Shown piece after piece: positions 1-6,859 of a stretch of 9,805 nt of DNA. The notes below the pieces were generated by a model, which saw only the letters and a program-made list of their open reading frames with translations, was not told the DNA's origin and ran no database searches. A program made the position numbers and the translations under genes. Position 1 is the stretch's first letter; the number at the start of each line of letters is the position of its first letter. The stretch is from an uncultured Kingella sp. (GTDB taxonomy: Bacteria; Pseudomonadota; Gammaproteobacteria; Burkholderiales; Neisseriaceae), in NCBI GenBank assembly GCA_916720425.1, contig CAKARD010000046.1:1-9805 (forward strand). Direction: 5' to 3'.

Positions 1-107
1 TATCCAATACCAGTATACAAGAAATAGTACAATATCCCATGAATCAACAATTAATAAAATTAGGATTTAATTTGATCTTTCCTAATCATTTAATTGCACA
101 AGGTTAA
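1..107 (+). CDS. 3' end of an unidentified protein-coding gene (partial)
   Basis: The frame starting at base 3 is open from the window edge to a TAA at 105-107 and encodes the last 34 residues of a protein ending IFPNHLIAQG. I do not recognise the family from this tail. It has no obvious membrane segment and mixes hydrophobic and polar residues, as in a soluble domain. Its stop lies only 7 bases before the ATG of the phosphatase gene, and the last codons (AAGG at 100-103) probably supply that gene's ribosome binding site. This tight spacing suggests a co-transcribed unit of at least three genes. That it is a real gene is inferred from the open frame and its fit to the next gene, and the short length limits confidence. 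Confidence 0.6.
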   Translation, partial: SNTSIQEIVQYPMNQQLIKLGFNLIFPNHLIAQG

Positions 108-114
108 ACATCAG

Positions 115-567
115 ATGAAAAAAGTTCTTTTTATTTGTTTAGGCAATATTTGCCGTTCTCCTATGGCAGAATATATTTTGCGTGATCTGGCCAAACAGCA
201 TGGCATGGATCTAAAAGTAGAAAGTGCTGGAACCAGTGGTTGGCACGATGGCGAAAATATGCATTGCGGCACAGCAGAAATTTTAGATGGAATGCGCATT
301 GATTCACATGGGTTTAGTAGTCGTAAAATCAACAAAAGTGATTTATACAACTTTGACTATTTAATCGTAATGGACGATAACAATCTGCGTGAAGTAGAAA
401 AAGTTTTAGGTCGACACGATAAAATATTTAAAATTACTGATCTCGCACCACAACTAGGATACGACCATGTTCCTGACCCTTGGTACACAGGTAATTTTAA
501 TGAAACGCGTGACATTATCTTGACATGTTGCCAAAATCTAATAGAACAAATAGAGAGAAATACATGA
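115..567 (+). CDS. Low-molecular-weight protein tyrosine phosphatase
   Basis: This cytoplasmic phosphatase hydrolyses phosphotyrosine (or similar phosphomonoesters) through a cysteinyl-phosphate intermediate. The 150-residue protein has the usual family length. The N-terminal P-loop CLGNICRS gives the CX5R signature with nucleophile Cys8 and Arg14, and Ser15 follows. The general-acid loop is DPW at 121-123 (VPDPWYTG), and the SAGTSGWHDGE segment near residues 38-47 is typical of bacterial members. I chose the ATG at 115. A TTG at 94 opens the same frame, but it would overlap the upstream gene and add seven residues before the conserved MKKVLFICLGN start. AAGG at 100-103 is a modest ribosome binding site. 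The stop overlaps the next start (ATGA), so the transporter is probably translationally coupled. No exopolysaccharide or tyrosine-kinase gene is visible nearby, so its substrate cannot be inferred. Confidence 0.93.
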   Translation: MKKVLFICLGNICRSPMAEYILRDLAKQHGMDLKVESAGTSGWHDGENMHCGTAEILDGMRIDSHGFSSRKINKSDLYNFDYLIVMDDNNLREVEKVLGRHDKIFKITDLAPQLGYDHVPDPWYTGNFNETRDIILTCCQNLIEQIERNT

Positions 568-1439
568 CCCACAAGCAATTTGCTCCCATTGGTTTGATAC
601 TTGGCTGCATCATTTTTGGGTTAGGTAGTGTGATTGTAGCGCATTTAGCGTTGGGTTCATATGCGGTGGCATTTTGGCGTTTATTCGTTGCAGCAATTAT
701 TTTTGTGATATTAGCGCGTGTGTTTGCACAAAAGTTTCCCAAAAATAACCATGCGCGTCAGTTTGCTTTATTGTCAGGGGGGTTATTGGGGCTGGATTTA
801 TCTTTGTGGCACGAAAGCATACATGCTGTGGGGCCAGGAATTTCAACCGTGCTTAACTGCTTGCAAATTTTTTGGATCACTGCAATTGGCATCGTGTTTT
901 TTAAAGAAAAATTGTCATTGGGACAAATGATGAGTTTATTTTTAGCCATATTGGGTGTTGCCCTAATTGCCAGTCCTGAACTTGGATACAATCAACATGC
1001 TTTGTGGGGATTGATATCAGGCATACTATCAGGCTTGATGCTATCTTTATCCATGGTATGCATACGCAAGGTTCACCAAACTGTCCATACACCTATTTTT
1101 CCTTTAATGTTTTATGTTAGCTTGGGTGGTATGACCATTTTATTGCCCTTAATGTTTATTTTTAATTTCGATCATTGGCTACCTCAAACATGGAGTCAAA
1201 TTGGTTGGCTCATTATTTATGGTGCGGTCATGCAATGTTTTGCTTGGGGTATGATTGCCTATTCCATCCCACTTCTGTCATTGGGTTTAGCGGGATTATT
1301 ATTGCTGGCCGAACCCGTTGCTGCTTTGATAATAGATTTTACTTTTTTACACAAAAACATCAATGTTATACAATGGTGTGGTGCAGCCTTAACACTCTTA
1401 GCCATTTATTGGGGTTCAGTGAGTGGCAAAAAGGCATGA
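564..1439 (+). CDS. EamA/DMT-family inner-membrane transporter
   Basis: This is a 291-residue integral membrane protein of the drug/metabolite transporter superfamily, probably a metabolite exporter; the substrate cannot be read from the sequence. It shows the family layout of about ten hydrophobic helices in two repeats, roughly residues 6-137 and 146-287. The AVAFWRLFVA segment (35-44) closes the second helix region, and GLLLLAEPVAALI (244-256) is the typical late-repeat motif containing the conserved Glu-Pro. A short charged tail (SGKKA) ends the protein. The start is the ATG at 564, overlapping the phosphatase stop by 4 bases, with GAGAG at 553-557 as the binding site; an earlier in-frame ATG at 525 lies deep inside the phosphatase gene. 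A hairpin terminator follows the stop closely. Family assignment is firm, function is open. Confidence 0.9.
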   Translation: MTHKQFAPIGLILGCIIFGLGSVIVAHLALGSYAVAFWRLFVAAIIFVILARVFAQKFPKNNHARQFALLSGGLLGLDLSLWHESIHAVGPGISTVLNCLQIFWITAIGIVFFKEKLSLGQMMSLFLAILGVALIASPELGYNQHALWGLISGILSGLMLSLSMVCIRKVHQTVHTPIFPLMFYVSLGGMTILLPLMFIFNFDHWLPQTWSQIGWLIIYGAVMQCFAWGMIAYSIPLLSLGLAGLLLLAEPVAALIIDFTFLHKNINVIQWCGAALTLLAIYWGSVSGKKA

Positions 1440-1448
1440 TAACCCTAT

Positions 1449-1490
1449 AAAAAAAACCAGTACGCTCACGTTGTACTGGTTTTCATTTTA
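1449..1490. terminator. Bidirectional intrinsic terminator between convergent genes
   Basis: A perfect 11-bp inverted repeat (AAAACCAGTAC at 1453-1463, GTACTGGTTTT at 1473-1483) encloses a 9-base loop. Read on the minus strand, the 3' arm runs into eight consecutive T (complement of A at 1449-1456), an ideal end for the leuS transcript. Read on the plus strand, it is followed by CATTTTATT, a weaker T-rich tail serving the EamA gene. The position between two convergent stops, 9 bases from one and 7 from the other, fits. Confidence 0.92.
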
Positions 1491-1497
1491 TTCACCA

Positions 1498-4122
1498 TTA
1501 CACCACAATATTCACTAAACGTTTGGGTACTACAATCACTTTTTTCGGTGTTTTTCCTTCCATGAATTTTTGTGCCCCAGCAGTATTTAATGCGGTGGTT
1601 TTAATACTGTCTTCATCAGCATCAATGGCAACTTGAATTTTATCGCGTAATTTACCATTAACTTGCACCATCATTTCCACTTCACTTTGTACCAGTGCGT
1701 TTTTATCTACGATCAACCATTTTTGTTGCCATAATGCACTATGTGTCAATTCGGCCCACAAAGCTTCAGTAATGTGTGGCACAATGGGAGAGAGTAAAAT
1801 CAAGACCGCTTCCAAGACTTCACGCGCGACAGTTTGACCTTGTTCACCTGATGTATCAGTTTTATCATATTGATTGAGCAATTCCATCACAGCTGCAATA
1901 GCGGTATTAAACTGCTGGCGGCGATCGTAATCATCGCTTACCTTGGCAATGGTGCTGTGTAACTTAAAACGTAAATCTTTTAATGCGGGCGACAAGGCAC
2001 TGTTATCCCCCGCAAAAACAGCAACATCCGCACCACCTTGTTGAATAAACGCATAGACTGTACGCCATAAACGCGCCAAGAAACGATGTGCGCCTGCCAC
2101 ACCAGTGTCCGACCATTCCAATGATTGTTCAGGCGGAGCAGCAAACATCATAAATAAGCGTGCGGTATCTGCACCATAGATATCAATAATTTGCTGCGGA
2201 TCAACACCATTGTTTTTGGATTTAGACATTTTTTCTATACCGCCCATAATAACAGGCAAACCATCCGCATTCAAAGTGGCAGCAACAGGACGACTTTTTT
2301 CATCTATTTCTACACTCACTTCAGCTGGATTAAACCATTGTTTTTTACCATTATCATTTTCACGATAATATGTAGCTTGCAATACCATGCCTTGTGTGAG
2401 TAACTGTTTAAATGGCTCACGCACAGACACAATGCCTTCATCATTCATTAACTTCGTAAAAAATCGCGCATAAAGTAAATGCAATACCGCATGCTCTATG
2501 CCCCCAATATATTGGTCAGCTTGTTGCCAATAAGATTGCGCTTGAGGCACAACCATATGCACTTCATCACGAGGCGACATATAACGGAATTGATACCAGC
2601 TCGATTCCATAAAAGTATCCATAGTATCTGTTTCACGTTTTGCCGCATGGCCACATTGTGGGCAAGTGGTTTCATAAAACTCAGGCATTTTTGTCAGTGG
2701 GGAGGCGGTACCATCGGGAATGACATTTTCTGGGAGAACCACAGGCAAATCTTTTTCTGGCACAGGAACATCACCACAATAATCGCAATGAATAATAGGG
2801 ATGGGGCAACCCCAATAACGTTGACGTGAAATACCCCAATCACGTAAGCGATATTGAGTTTTGGGTTCGCCTGCATTTTTAGCTTGCAACGCTTTTGCAA
2901 CTTGTTCAAATGCTGTAGTAAAGTTTAAACCATCAAATGCCCCGCTATTGATTAATACACCATTTTCCTTATCGGCATACCATTCTTGCCACGTATGACT
3001 ATCAAAAGACTGATGATTAACATCAATAACTTGCTGAATGGGTAGCTGATACTGGTGTGCAAAAGCAAAATCACGTTCATCGTGCGCAGGAACAGCCATC
3101 ACCGCACCATCGCCATAGCCCCATAAAACATAATTGGCAATCCACACAGGTAATTTTGCACCACTTAACGGATGAATCACATAACGCCCAGTAAATACGC
3201 CCTTTTTCTCCATAGTTGCCATATCCGCTTCAGCAACTGAACCTGATTTGCATTCATCAATAAATGCATTAAGTTCAGGCTTATCTGCTGCTGCTGCTGT
3301 AGCTAAAGGATGCTCAGCCGCAACAGCAAGATAGGTTGCACCCATCAAGGTGTCAGGGCGTGTAGTGTACACTTGGATAAAATCAGTATCAGTAAGATGT
3401 GCGCGGCTGTCTTCTGCCAAAGTAAAACGTACCGTCATACCACGTGATTTACCTATCCAATTACGTTGCATGGTTTTAACTTGTTCTGGCCAATCCAAAT
3501 CATCTAGATCTTGCAATAAGGCATCAGCATAATCAGTAATACGATAATAATACATTGGAATTTCACGTTTTTCGACCAACGCACCCGAACGCCAGCCGCG
3601 TCCATCTATTACTTGTTCATTGGCCAATACGGTATTATCCACAGGATCCCAATTCACTGTACCCAATTTTTTGTATACCAAACCGCGTTGAAATAATTTA
3701 GTAAATAACAGTTGTTCCCAACGATAATACTCAGGGCGACAAGTAGCAATTTCACGTGACCAATCCAATGCAAAACCTAAACTTTGCAGTTGTTTGCGCA
3801 TATAGGCGATATTGTCATATGTCCATTTTGATGGTGCAACATGATTTTGAATAGCAGCATTTTCAGCCGGCATACCAAATGCATCCCAACCCATAGGTTG
3901 TAAGACATTATAACCTTGCATTTTTTTGAAACGGCTACGCACATCGCCTATGGTATAATTACGCACATGCCCCATATGCAATTTACCACTAGGATATGGA
4001 AACATCGATAAGCAATAAAATTTAGGCAATGATAAATCTTCTGTAGCACAAAATACCTGTTGTTCTTTCCACTGTTGTTGTATTTGAGGTTCAATTAAAG
4101 AGGGTTGATATTGTTCTTGCAT
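1498..4122 (-). CDS. leuS: Leucine--tRNA ligase (LeuRS)
   Basis: This cytoplasmic class Ia synthetase charges tRNA-Leu with leucine using ATP and edits misacylated tRNA. The 874-residue length is normal for bacterial LeuRS. Visible landmarks are the HIGH box as HMGH (49-52) after FPYPSGK, and the CP1 editing domain with the threonine-rich TTRPDT (253-258) and AVPAHDERD (343-351). Next come CxxC pairs at 446/449 and 487/490, forming a probable zinc ribbon that E. coli LeuRS lacks as I recall, and the KMSKS loop at 631-635. The C-terminus VQVNGKLRDKI...RLVNIVV is the usual tRNA-binding tail. The ATG at 4122 has AGAAG about 9 bases upstream. It follows the ABC ATPase gene after 22 bases and is probably the last gene of that operon, ending at the hairpin around 1453-1483. 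No lptE or holA gene follows it, unlike in enterobacteria. Confidence 0.98.
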   Translation of the reverse strand: MQEQYQPSLIEPQIQQQWKEQQVFCATEDLSLPKFYCLSMFPYPSGKLHMGHVRNYTIGDVRSRFKKMQGYNVLQPMGWDAFGMPAENAAIQNHVAPSKWTYDNIAYMRKQLQSLGFALDWSREIATCRPEYYRWEQLLFTKLFQRGLVYKKLGTVNWDPVDNTVLANEQVIDGRGWRSGALVEKREIPMYYYRITDYADALLQDLDDLDWPEQVKTMQRNWIGKSRGMTVRFTLAEDSRAHLTDTDFIQVYTTRPDTLMGATYLAVAAEHPLATAAAADKPELNAFIDECKSGSVAEADMATMEKKGVFTGRYVIHPLSGAKLPVWIANYVLWGYGDGAVMAVPAHDERDFAFAHQYQLPIQQVIDVNHQSFDSHTWQEWYADKENGVLINSGAFDGLNFTTAFEQVAKALQAKNAGEPKTQYRLRDWGISRQRYWGCPIPIIHCDYCGDVPVPEKDLPVVLPENVIPDGTASPLTKMPEFYETTCPQCGHAAKRETDTMDTFMESSWYQFRYMSPRDEVHMVVPQAQSYWQQADQYIGGIEHAVLHLLYARFFTKLMNDEGIVSVREPFKQLLTQGMVLQATYYRENDNGKKQWFNPAEVSVEIDEKSRPVAATLNADGLPVIMGGIEKMSKSKNNGVDPQQIIDIYGADTARLFMMFAAPPEQSLEWSDTGVAGAHRFLARLWRTVYAFIQQGGADVAVFAGDNSALSPALKDLRFKLHSTIAKVSDDYDRRQQFNTAIAAVMELLNQYDKTDTSGEQGQTVAREVLEAVLILLSPIVPHITEALWAELTHSALWQQKWLIVDKNALVQSEVEMMVQVNGKLRDKIQVAIDADEDSIKTTALNTAGAQKFMEGKTPKKVIVVPKRLVNIVV

Positions 4123-4144
4123 GATATTTCTTCTGTAATTAAGA

Positions 4145-4900
4145 TTAATGCGACATAATTTGACTTAAAAATTGTTTGGCGCGATCGGTTTTTGGATTGG
4201 TGAAAAATTCTTCGGGTGTTGTGTCCTCCAAAATACATCCACCATCAACAAAAATAATACGATCCGCCACTTCACGTGCAAAGCCCATTTCATGGGTAAC
4301 ACACATCATAGTCATACCCGATTGCGCCAAATCTTTCATCACTTTTAGCACTTCTCCTACCATTTCTGGGTCTAACGCAGAAGTGGGTTCATCAAACAAC
4401 ATCACCGTTGGTTGCATGGCCAAACCACGTACAATAGCAACACGTTGCTGTTGTCCGCCTGATAATTGTGCCGGAAACGCATCTTTTTTATATGCCAAAC
4501 CTACTTTATCCAATAATGCCAACGCCATTTGTTCCGCTTCAGCCTGATTCATTCCCTTCACTTTAATGGGTGAAAGGGTAATATTCTGCAATACAGTCAA
4601 ATGAGGGTATAAATTAAAGTGTTGAAAAACAAAGCCTACTTCGGTACGAATTTTATTAAGATCGGTGTTGGGATCAGTAACATTGACACCATCCACCCAA
4701 ATTTCACCCGATGCAATGGTTTCTAATTGGTTAACCGTTCGGATGAGCGTGGATTTACCACTACCTGAAGGGCCACACACAACCACCACTTCGCCTTGTT
4801 TAATATCCAAATTCACACCATTAATAACATGTAAGTCTTTAAAATATTTGTGAACATCTTTAAAGCTTACCATGATTTTGTCTTGATTGATTATGGTCAT
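4145..4900 (-). CDS. Polar amino-acid ABC transporter ATP-binding protein (GlnQ-like)
   Basis: This is the cytoplasmic ATPase that would power an amino-acid importer of the glutamine/glutamate/histidine class. The 251 residues show every ABC element: Walker A GPSGSGKST (43-51), Q-loop Gln93 in VFQHFNLYPH, signature LSGGQQQR (146-153), Walker B VMLFDE (166-171), D-loop SALD (174-177) and switch His203 in VTHEMGFA. NLYPH plus EPTSALDPEMVGEVL is characteristic of this subfamily. The segment after the signature reads VAIVRGLAMQP where family members usually have VAIARALAM, a mild variation. The ATG at 4900 has AAAGAGAA 6-13 bases upstream; the alternative Met10 lacks a binding site. No permease or periplasmic binding protein is adjacent, so the partners must be encoded elsewhere. 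It starts 12 bases after the 85-residue protein gene and precedes leuS by 22. The amino acid transported cannot be assigned. Confidence 0.93.
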   Translation of the reverse strand: MTIINQDKIMVSFKDVHKYFKDLHVINGVNLDIKQGEVVVVCGPSGSGKSTLIRTVNQLETIASGEIWVDGVNVTDPNTDLNKIRTEVGFVFQHFNLYPHLTVLQNITLSPIKVKGMNQAEAEQMALALLDKVGLAYKKDAFPAQLSGGQQQRVAIVRGLAMQPTVMLFDEPTSALDPEMVGEVLKVMKDLAQSGMTMMCVTHEMGFAREVADRIIFVDGGCILEDTTPEEFFTNPKTDRAKQFLSQIMSH

Positions 4901-4912
4901 TGAAAGTTCTCT

Positions 4913-5170
4913 TTAATAAAAAAATTTTTGTAAATCTTGAGCAATTTGTACTTGTTGTTTGGCATCTAAACCACGCTCCTCTACCACCACTTTAGCGTAA
5001 CCTGTGCCATTTTTATTTTGCACAACATAAACTACCGTACGTGGTGCATGTGTATATTGACAAACATAATAAACATCATCAGCTTCAATTAAAGTATAAG
5101 TTTGATTTTGAAATATTTTATTATTTGGATTCGCACAAACAACCAATGCAACCAGCAATGTAAAACACAT
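4913..5170 (-). CDS. Small predicted exported protein of unknown function (85 aa)
   Basis: I do not recognise this protein. Residues 2-13 are strongly hydrophobic (CFTLLVALVVCA) and look like the core of a short signal peptide or anchor, followed by an asparagine-rich stretch. The remaining ~70 residues are polar, Tyr/Val-rich and probably beta-structured, ending in an acidic-to-helical segment (LDAKQQVQIAQDLQKFFY). The hydrophobic core has no basic n-region, which is unusual for a signal peptide, and LVVC is not a good lipobox because of Val at -1. The ATG at 5170 is the only sensible start: an in-frame TGA lies four codons upstream, and no strong binding site precedes the ATG. A good AAAGGGAA lies about 27 bases upstream, just before a GTG-TAT-TGA in the same frame. 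Spacing to the ABC ATPase gene is 12 bases, supporting co-transcription. It could be real, or truncated at its 5' end. Confidence 0.6.
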   Translation of the reverse strand: MCFTLLVALVVCANPNNKIFQNQTYTLIEADDVYYVCQYTHAPRTVVYVVQNKNGTGYAKVVVEERGLDAKQQVQIAQDLQKFFY

Positions 5171-5206
5171 TGTTAAAAGTCAATACACTTTTGAGTTCCC
5201 TTTGAT

Positions 5207-5224
5207 TAGGATTGATTAATCCTA
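5207..5224. other. 7-bp hairpin in the leader of the 85-aa protein gene
   Basis: TAGGATT (5207-5213) and AATCCTA (5218-5224) form a perfect 7-bp stem around the 4-base loop GATT, about 37 bases upstream of the ATG at 5170. There is no T-run on the minus-strand exit side (ATCAAAGGG follows), so it is not a classical terminator. It may be an RNA-processing, stability or protein-binding element between rsmA and the next gene. Confidence 0.4.
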
Positions 5225-5254
5225 CTCTTTACCTAGCACAACAGCCATTTAAAA

Positions 5255-6031
5255 TTAATTTTTATTTAGCAAATAGTTAGATAATTTCACAAACAGCTCG
5301 GGTGCCAGTTCTTGAGCACGTTGTTTAGGATCAATGCCACAATGTCTTAAATCCTCATCACTAGCAATAGGTTTTAAATTATTGTGTATGGTTTTTCGTC
5401 TTTGATGAAAAGCATCACGTACCAAATTAGCAAAATGAGTTAAATCCTGAGCTTGACCAATACGATGGCGTACAGGAATCATCCGTATCACTGCAGAATC
5501 AACTTTAGGCGGTGGGGTAAAGCTCTCAGGCGGCACATCAAGTAAATATTCCATATCAAAATAATATTGCAACATCACACTTAATCGCCCATAATCATTA
5601 CTATTTGGTATAGCAATCATGCGCTTAACCACTTCTTTTTGCAACATAAAATGCATATCTATCACATCATCAGCAATTTGACTCAAATGAAACAGCAAGG
5701 GCGTAGAAATATTATAAGGCAAATTACCAACAATTTTTTTGCGTCCTTGTATACTATTGAAATCAAACTGCAACACATCACCAGCATGAATAATGAGTTT
5801 GTTAGAAAAAGGTTGTTGTTGCAAATAAGTGATAATATCGCGATCAATTTCGCATACGTGCAATTGTTTAAGTTCACGTGTTAAAGGTTCAGTAATCGCA
5901 GCCAAACCTGGCCCAATCTCTATCACCATATCATCAGGCTGTGGGCGAACAGCACGTACAATAGCATTAATAATAGATCGATCTTGTAAAAAATTTTGCC
6001 CAAAACGTTTGCGAGCTTGATGTTGTGTCAT
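5255..6031 (-). CDS. rsmA: 16S rRNA dimethyladenosine transferase RsmA/KsgA
   Basis: RsmA dimethylates two adjacent adenosines near the 3' end of 16S rRNA (A1518 and A1519 in E. coli numbering) using S-adenosylmethionine, as a late check on small-subunit assembly. The 258-residue protein has the family length. The N-terminal ARKRFGQNFL (6-15) is diagnostic. The SAM-binding motif I is EIGPGLAAIT (38-47), with Ala44 where Gly is usual. The acidic EID (61-63) ends beta-2, the catalytic NLPYNIS is at 103-109, and FTPPPKVDSAVI (171-182) precedes the C-terminal helical domain with HQRRKTIHNNL. The ATG at 6031 has AGG in GACAGGCC just upstream. It lies 29 bases after the hydrolase gene, so the two are probably co-transcribed; 84 bases separate it from the next gene. 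Assignment is firm. Confidence 0.97.
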   Translation of the reverse strand: MTQHQARKRFGQNFLQDRSIINAIVRAVRPQPDDMVIEIGPGLAAITEPLTRELKQLHVCEIDRDIITYLQQQPFSNKLIIHAGDVLQFDFNSIQGRKKIVGNLPYNISTPLLFHLSQIADDVIDMHFMLQKEVVKRMIAIPNSNDYGRLSVMLQYYFDMEYLLDVPPESFTPPPKVDSAVIRMIPVRHRIGQAQDLTHFANLVRDAFHQRRKTIHNNLKPIASDEDLRHCGIDPKQRAQELAPELFVKLSNYLLNKN

Positions 6032-6060
6032 GGCCTGTCTATTCTAAAATGATGCGACAA

Positions 6061-6702
6061 TTATATCGCACGAATAAAGGGATTATACTGCTTTTCATGT
6101 CCAATTGTGGTATCGCGCCCATGACCTGAAATAACACGTGTATCATCAGGTAGAACGTATAATTTTTGTTGGATATTGCGGAGTAAATCAGCATGATTGC
6201 CACGAGGAAAATCGGTGCGCCCAATACTTTCATAAAACAGCACATCACCCGCGATCAGTAATTTTTCACTGGCGCAATAAAAAACCACATGTCCTGGAGT
6301 GTGCCCAAAAACATGTAATACATCAAAATGATATCGTCCTATGGTTAAAATTTCACCTTCTTGTGCATAACGCGTGGGAACAAAAGCAGGGCAAAGAGGA
6401 AAACCATAGGCCACCGTAGTCTCAGGTAAACCATCTAACAAGAACTGATCATCTGAATGTGGTCCAATAATTGGTACAGCACATTGTTTTAATAACATAG
6501 GCACGCCACCAGCATGATCCAAATGTCCATGTGTAAGCCACACCTCAGTAAGATTGAGCTGTCGCTTTGATACTTCTTCAAGCAAAAAATCAACCTCTCC
6601 CCCGACATCAATTAAAACTGCTTGATGGTTCTCATCGTCCCATAACAATGTGCAATTTTGCCGAAAAGCAGTAACAGGAAATAATTCTATTTGTAAAGCC
6701 AT
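6061..6702 (-). CDS. gloC: Metallo-beta-lactamase-fold hydrolase, type II glyoxalase (YcbL/GloC-like)
   Basis: This is a soluble binuclear-metal hydrolase resembling E. coli/Salmonella YcbL (GloC), which hydrolyses S-D-lactoylglutathione, the second step of methylglyoxal detoxification. Of its 213 residues, the metal ligands are all visible: THGHLDH with His58, His60, Asp62 and His63; His134 in GHTPGHVVF; Asp153 in AGDVLF; and His194 in SGHG. The N-terminus FPVTAFRQNC and the segment IGRTDFPRGNH (160-170) match the YcbL group rather than the longer classical GloB, because the C-terminal helical substrate-binding domain is missing. The ATG at 6702 has only a weak upstream ACAAG. It is the first gene of the probable minus-strand operon, 29 bases before rsmA. 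The glyoxalase role is inferred from family resemblance; other thioesters could be the substrate. Confidence 0.9.
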   Translation of the reverse strand: MALQIELFPVTAFRQNCTLLWDDENHQAVLIDVGGEVDFLLEEVSKRQLNLTEVWLTHGHLDHAGGVPMLLKQCAVPIIGPHSDDQFLLDGLPETTVAYGFPLCPAFVPTRYAQEGEILTIGRYHFDVLHVFGHTPGHVVFYCASEKLLIAGDVLFYESIGRTDFPRGNHADLLRNIQQKLYVLPDDTRVISGHGRDTTIGHEKQYNPFIRAI

Positions 6703-6810
6703 ACTTGTATTTAAATAAATGTTAAAAAATCGGTTTTAGCACAATTTTTGGATGACTAAGACTGATATAGTACAGCATAATTGCACATTTACCTAAACTT
6801 AATCAATGCA

Positions 6811-6833
6811 AAAGGACGTGTTAAACACGCCCT
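6811..6833 (-). terminator. Intrinsic terminator downstream of rho
   Basis: On the minus strand GGGCGTG, loop TTTAA, then CACGTCC form a 7-bp stem (one G-U pair) followed by TTTT, 27 bases after the rho stop. The stem can be extended by an A-T pair. The T-run is short, so efficiency may be moderate. It separates rho from the gloC-rsmA operon. Confidence 0.7.
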
Positions 6834-6859
6834 AATATTTGAGCACCTATACACTCCAA

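Noticed and set aside
94..114. TTG start at 94 for the tyrosine phosphatase.
   Set aside because: It overlaps the upstream gene and adds residues before the conserved N-terminus; the ATG at 115 fits the family.
2479..2829. Open plus-strand frame of 116 codons opposite leuS, and similar frames opposite glnQ-like, rsmA and rho.
   Set aside because: They are antisense shadows of well-supported genes, with no recognisable domains or binding sites.
3281..3300. GCT triplet repeat inside leuS.
   Set aside because: It encodes a short alanine run in a region that I recall as alanine-rich in related LeuRS proteins; there is no sign of phase variation.
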